Below, one piece after another: positions 37,972 to 38,196 of a stretch of 38,196 nt of DNA. Source of the stretch: a virus. Made by a program: the position numbers and the translations under genes. The notes under the pieces are model-generated. The model ran no database searches, was not told where the DNA came from, and saw nothing but the letters and a program-made list of their open reading frames with translations. The first letter of the stretch is position 1, and each line of letters starts with the position of its first letter. The DNA lies in the IMG/VR virus record IMGVR_UViG_3300042558_001571, positions 1-38,196 of that record; one strand, 5' to 3'.

Positions 37972-38196
37972 TTCTTTCCTTTATGTCGTAAAACCAATCA
38001 TCGCCAGCTGACCATTTGCGTGTCCCGTCTACCGTCCAAGCTTGTCGAGCTGCTTGAAAATCAGGAAATTTTGTTTCAGCAGGAATAAGCGACTGGTCAT
38101 ACCACAAGCATCGATTATTGGGTTGGCAAGCAAATTGCCCATTGTCCAAGCGTATCCAATTAAACGATTTATGTTCTTCAGGTTGCTCTGTAAATC
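37961..38196 (-). CDS. Hypothetical protein, cut by the window edge
   Basis: The frame stays open to the right edge, so the start is missing; at least 77 residues are present. A TTG at 38149 could serve as start, but the upstream codons read as protein (FTEQPEEHKSFNWIRL) continuing into LDNGQFACQPNNRCLWYDQSLIP. Trp-rich, no known family. It overlaps the next gene by 11 bp. More AT-rich than the core genes. Confidence 0.6.
   Translation of the reverse strand, partial: FTEQPEEHKSFNWIRLDNGQFACQPNNRCLWYDQSLIPAETKFPDFQAARQAWTVDGTRKWSAGDDWFYDIKERNEL

Noticed and set aside
1-38196. Integrated prophage with host flanks
   Set aside because: attP is intact and internal, no attL/attR pair or host genes are seen, and the ends overlap.
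1-38196. CRISPR array, insertion sequence or diversity-generating retroelement
   Set aside because: No regularly spaced repeats with spacers, no transposase and no reverse transcriptase were seen, despite the BPP-1-like head genes.

Overview
The window is almost all of the genome of a temperate, short-tailed (podovirus-type) phage. The genes are packed tightly with 1-4 bp overlaps. The head module resembles the Bordetella BPP-1 kind: large terminase, a portal of about 760 residues, a scaffold and a capsid of about 330 residues. The host is probably a betaproteobacterium, perhaps Burkholderiales. This is inferred from the tRNA-Asn 3' end carried in the attachment site and from general composition, not proven. 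No host genes are visible, and the attachment site lies intact between phage genes, so the sequence represents the free (circular or permuted) phage rather than an integrated prophage.

Layout. Positions 1-5359 are leftward early genes: repressor, a block of small membrane and secreted proteins, a pair of paralogues, a Sak4-like RecA-fold ATPase, a DUF669 protein and a C5-cytosine DNA methyltransferase. Positions 5360-5426 are the divergent control region. From 5427 rightward come a Cro-like regulator, a primase-helicase fusion, an array of CGGGACA repeats with an AT-rich palindrome (candidate origin or operator), the terminase genes, portal, scaffold, capsid, neck and hub proteins, ejection proteins (one with a lytic transglycosylase domain), a self-chaperoned tail fibre, a giant glycine-rich adhesin, and a lysis cassette (membrane protein, 28-residue amphipathic peptide, nested spanins, GH19 endolysin). 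At 32305-32608 lie attP and a bidirectional terminator. From 33601 leftward-reading genes return: integrase, excisionase-like protein, RuvC-like resolvase, winged-helix protein, Cas4-like nuclease, small proteins and a second methyltransferase with a replication-type protein upstream.

The ends overlap. Bases 1-737 equal 36329-37065 exactly, then the two methyltransferase genes diverge and their upstream genes are unrelated. Joining position 36328 to 1 gives a 36,328-bp circle with one uninterrupted leftward early operon. The right end would then be a second allele of the same locus. A true tandem duplication in a larger genome is the alternative.

The main points for a second look are: an overprinted reading frame with its own Shine-Dalgarno sequence inside both methyltransferases; a shared 16-bp pseudo-palindrome sitting on the -35 region of three leftward promoters (repressor, early left, integrase), which suggests one operator family controlling lysogeny and integration; the CGGGACA array; and an integrase promoter lying inside the excisionase gene, as in lambda.
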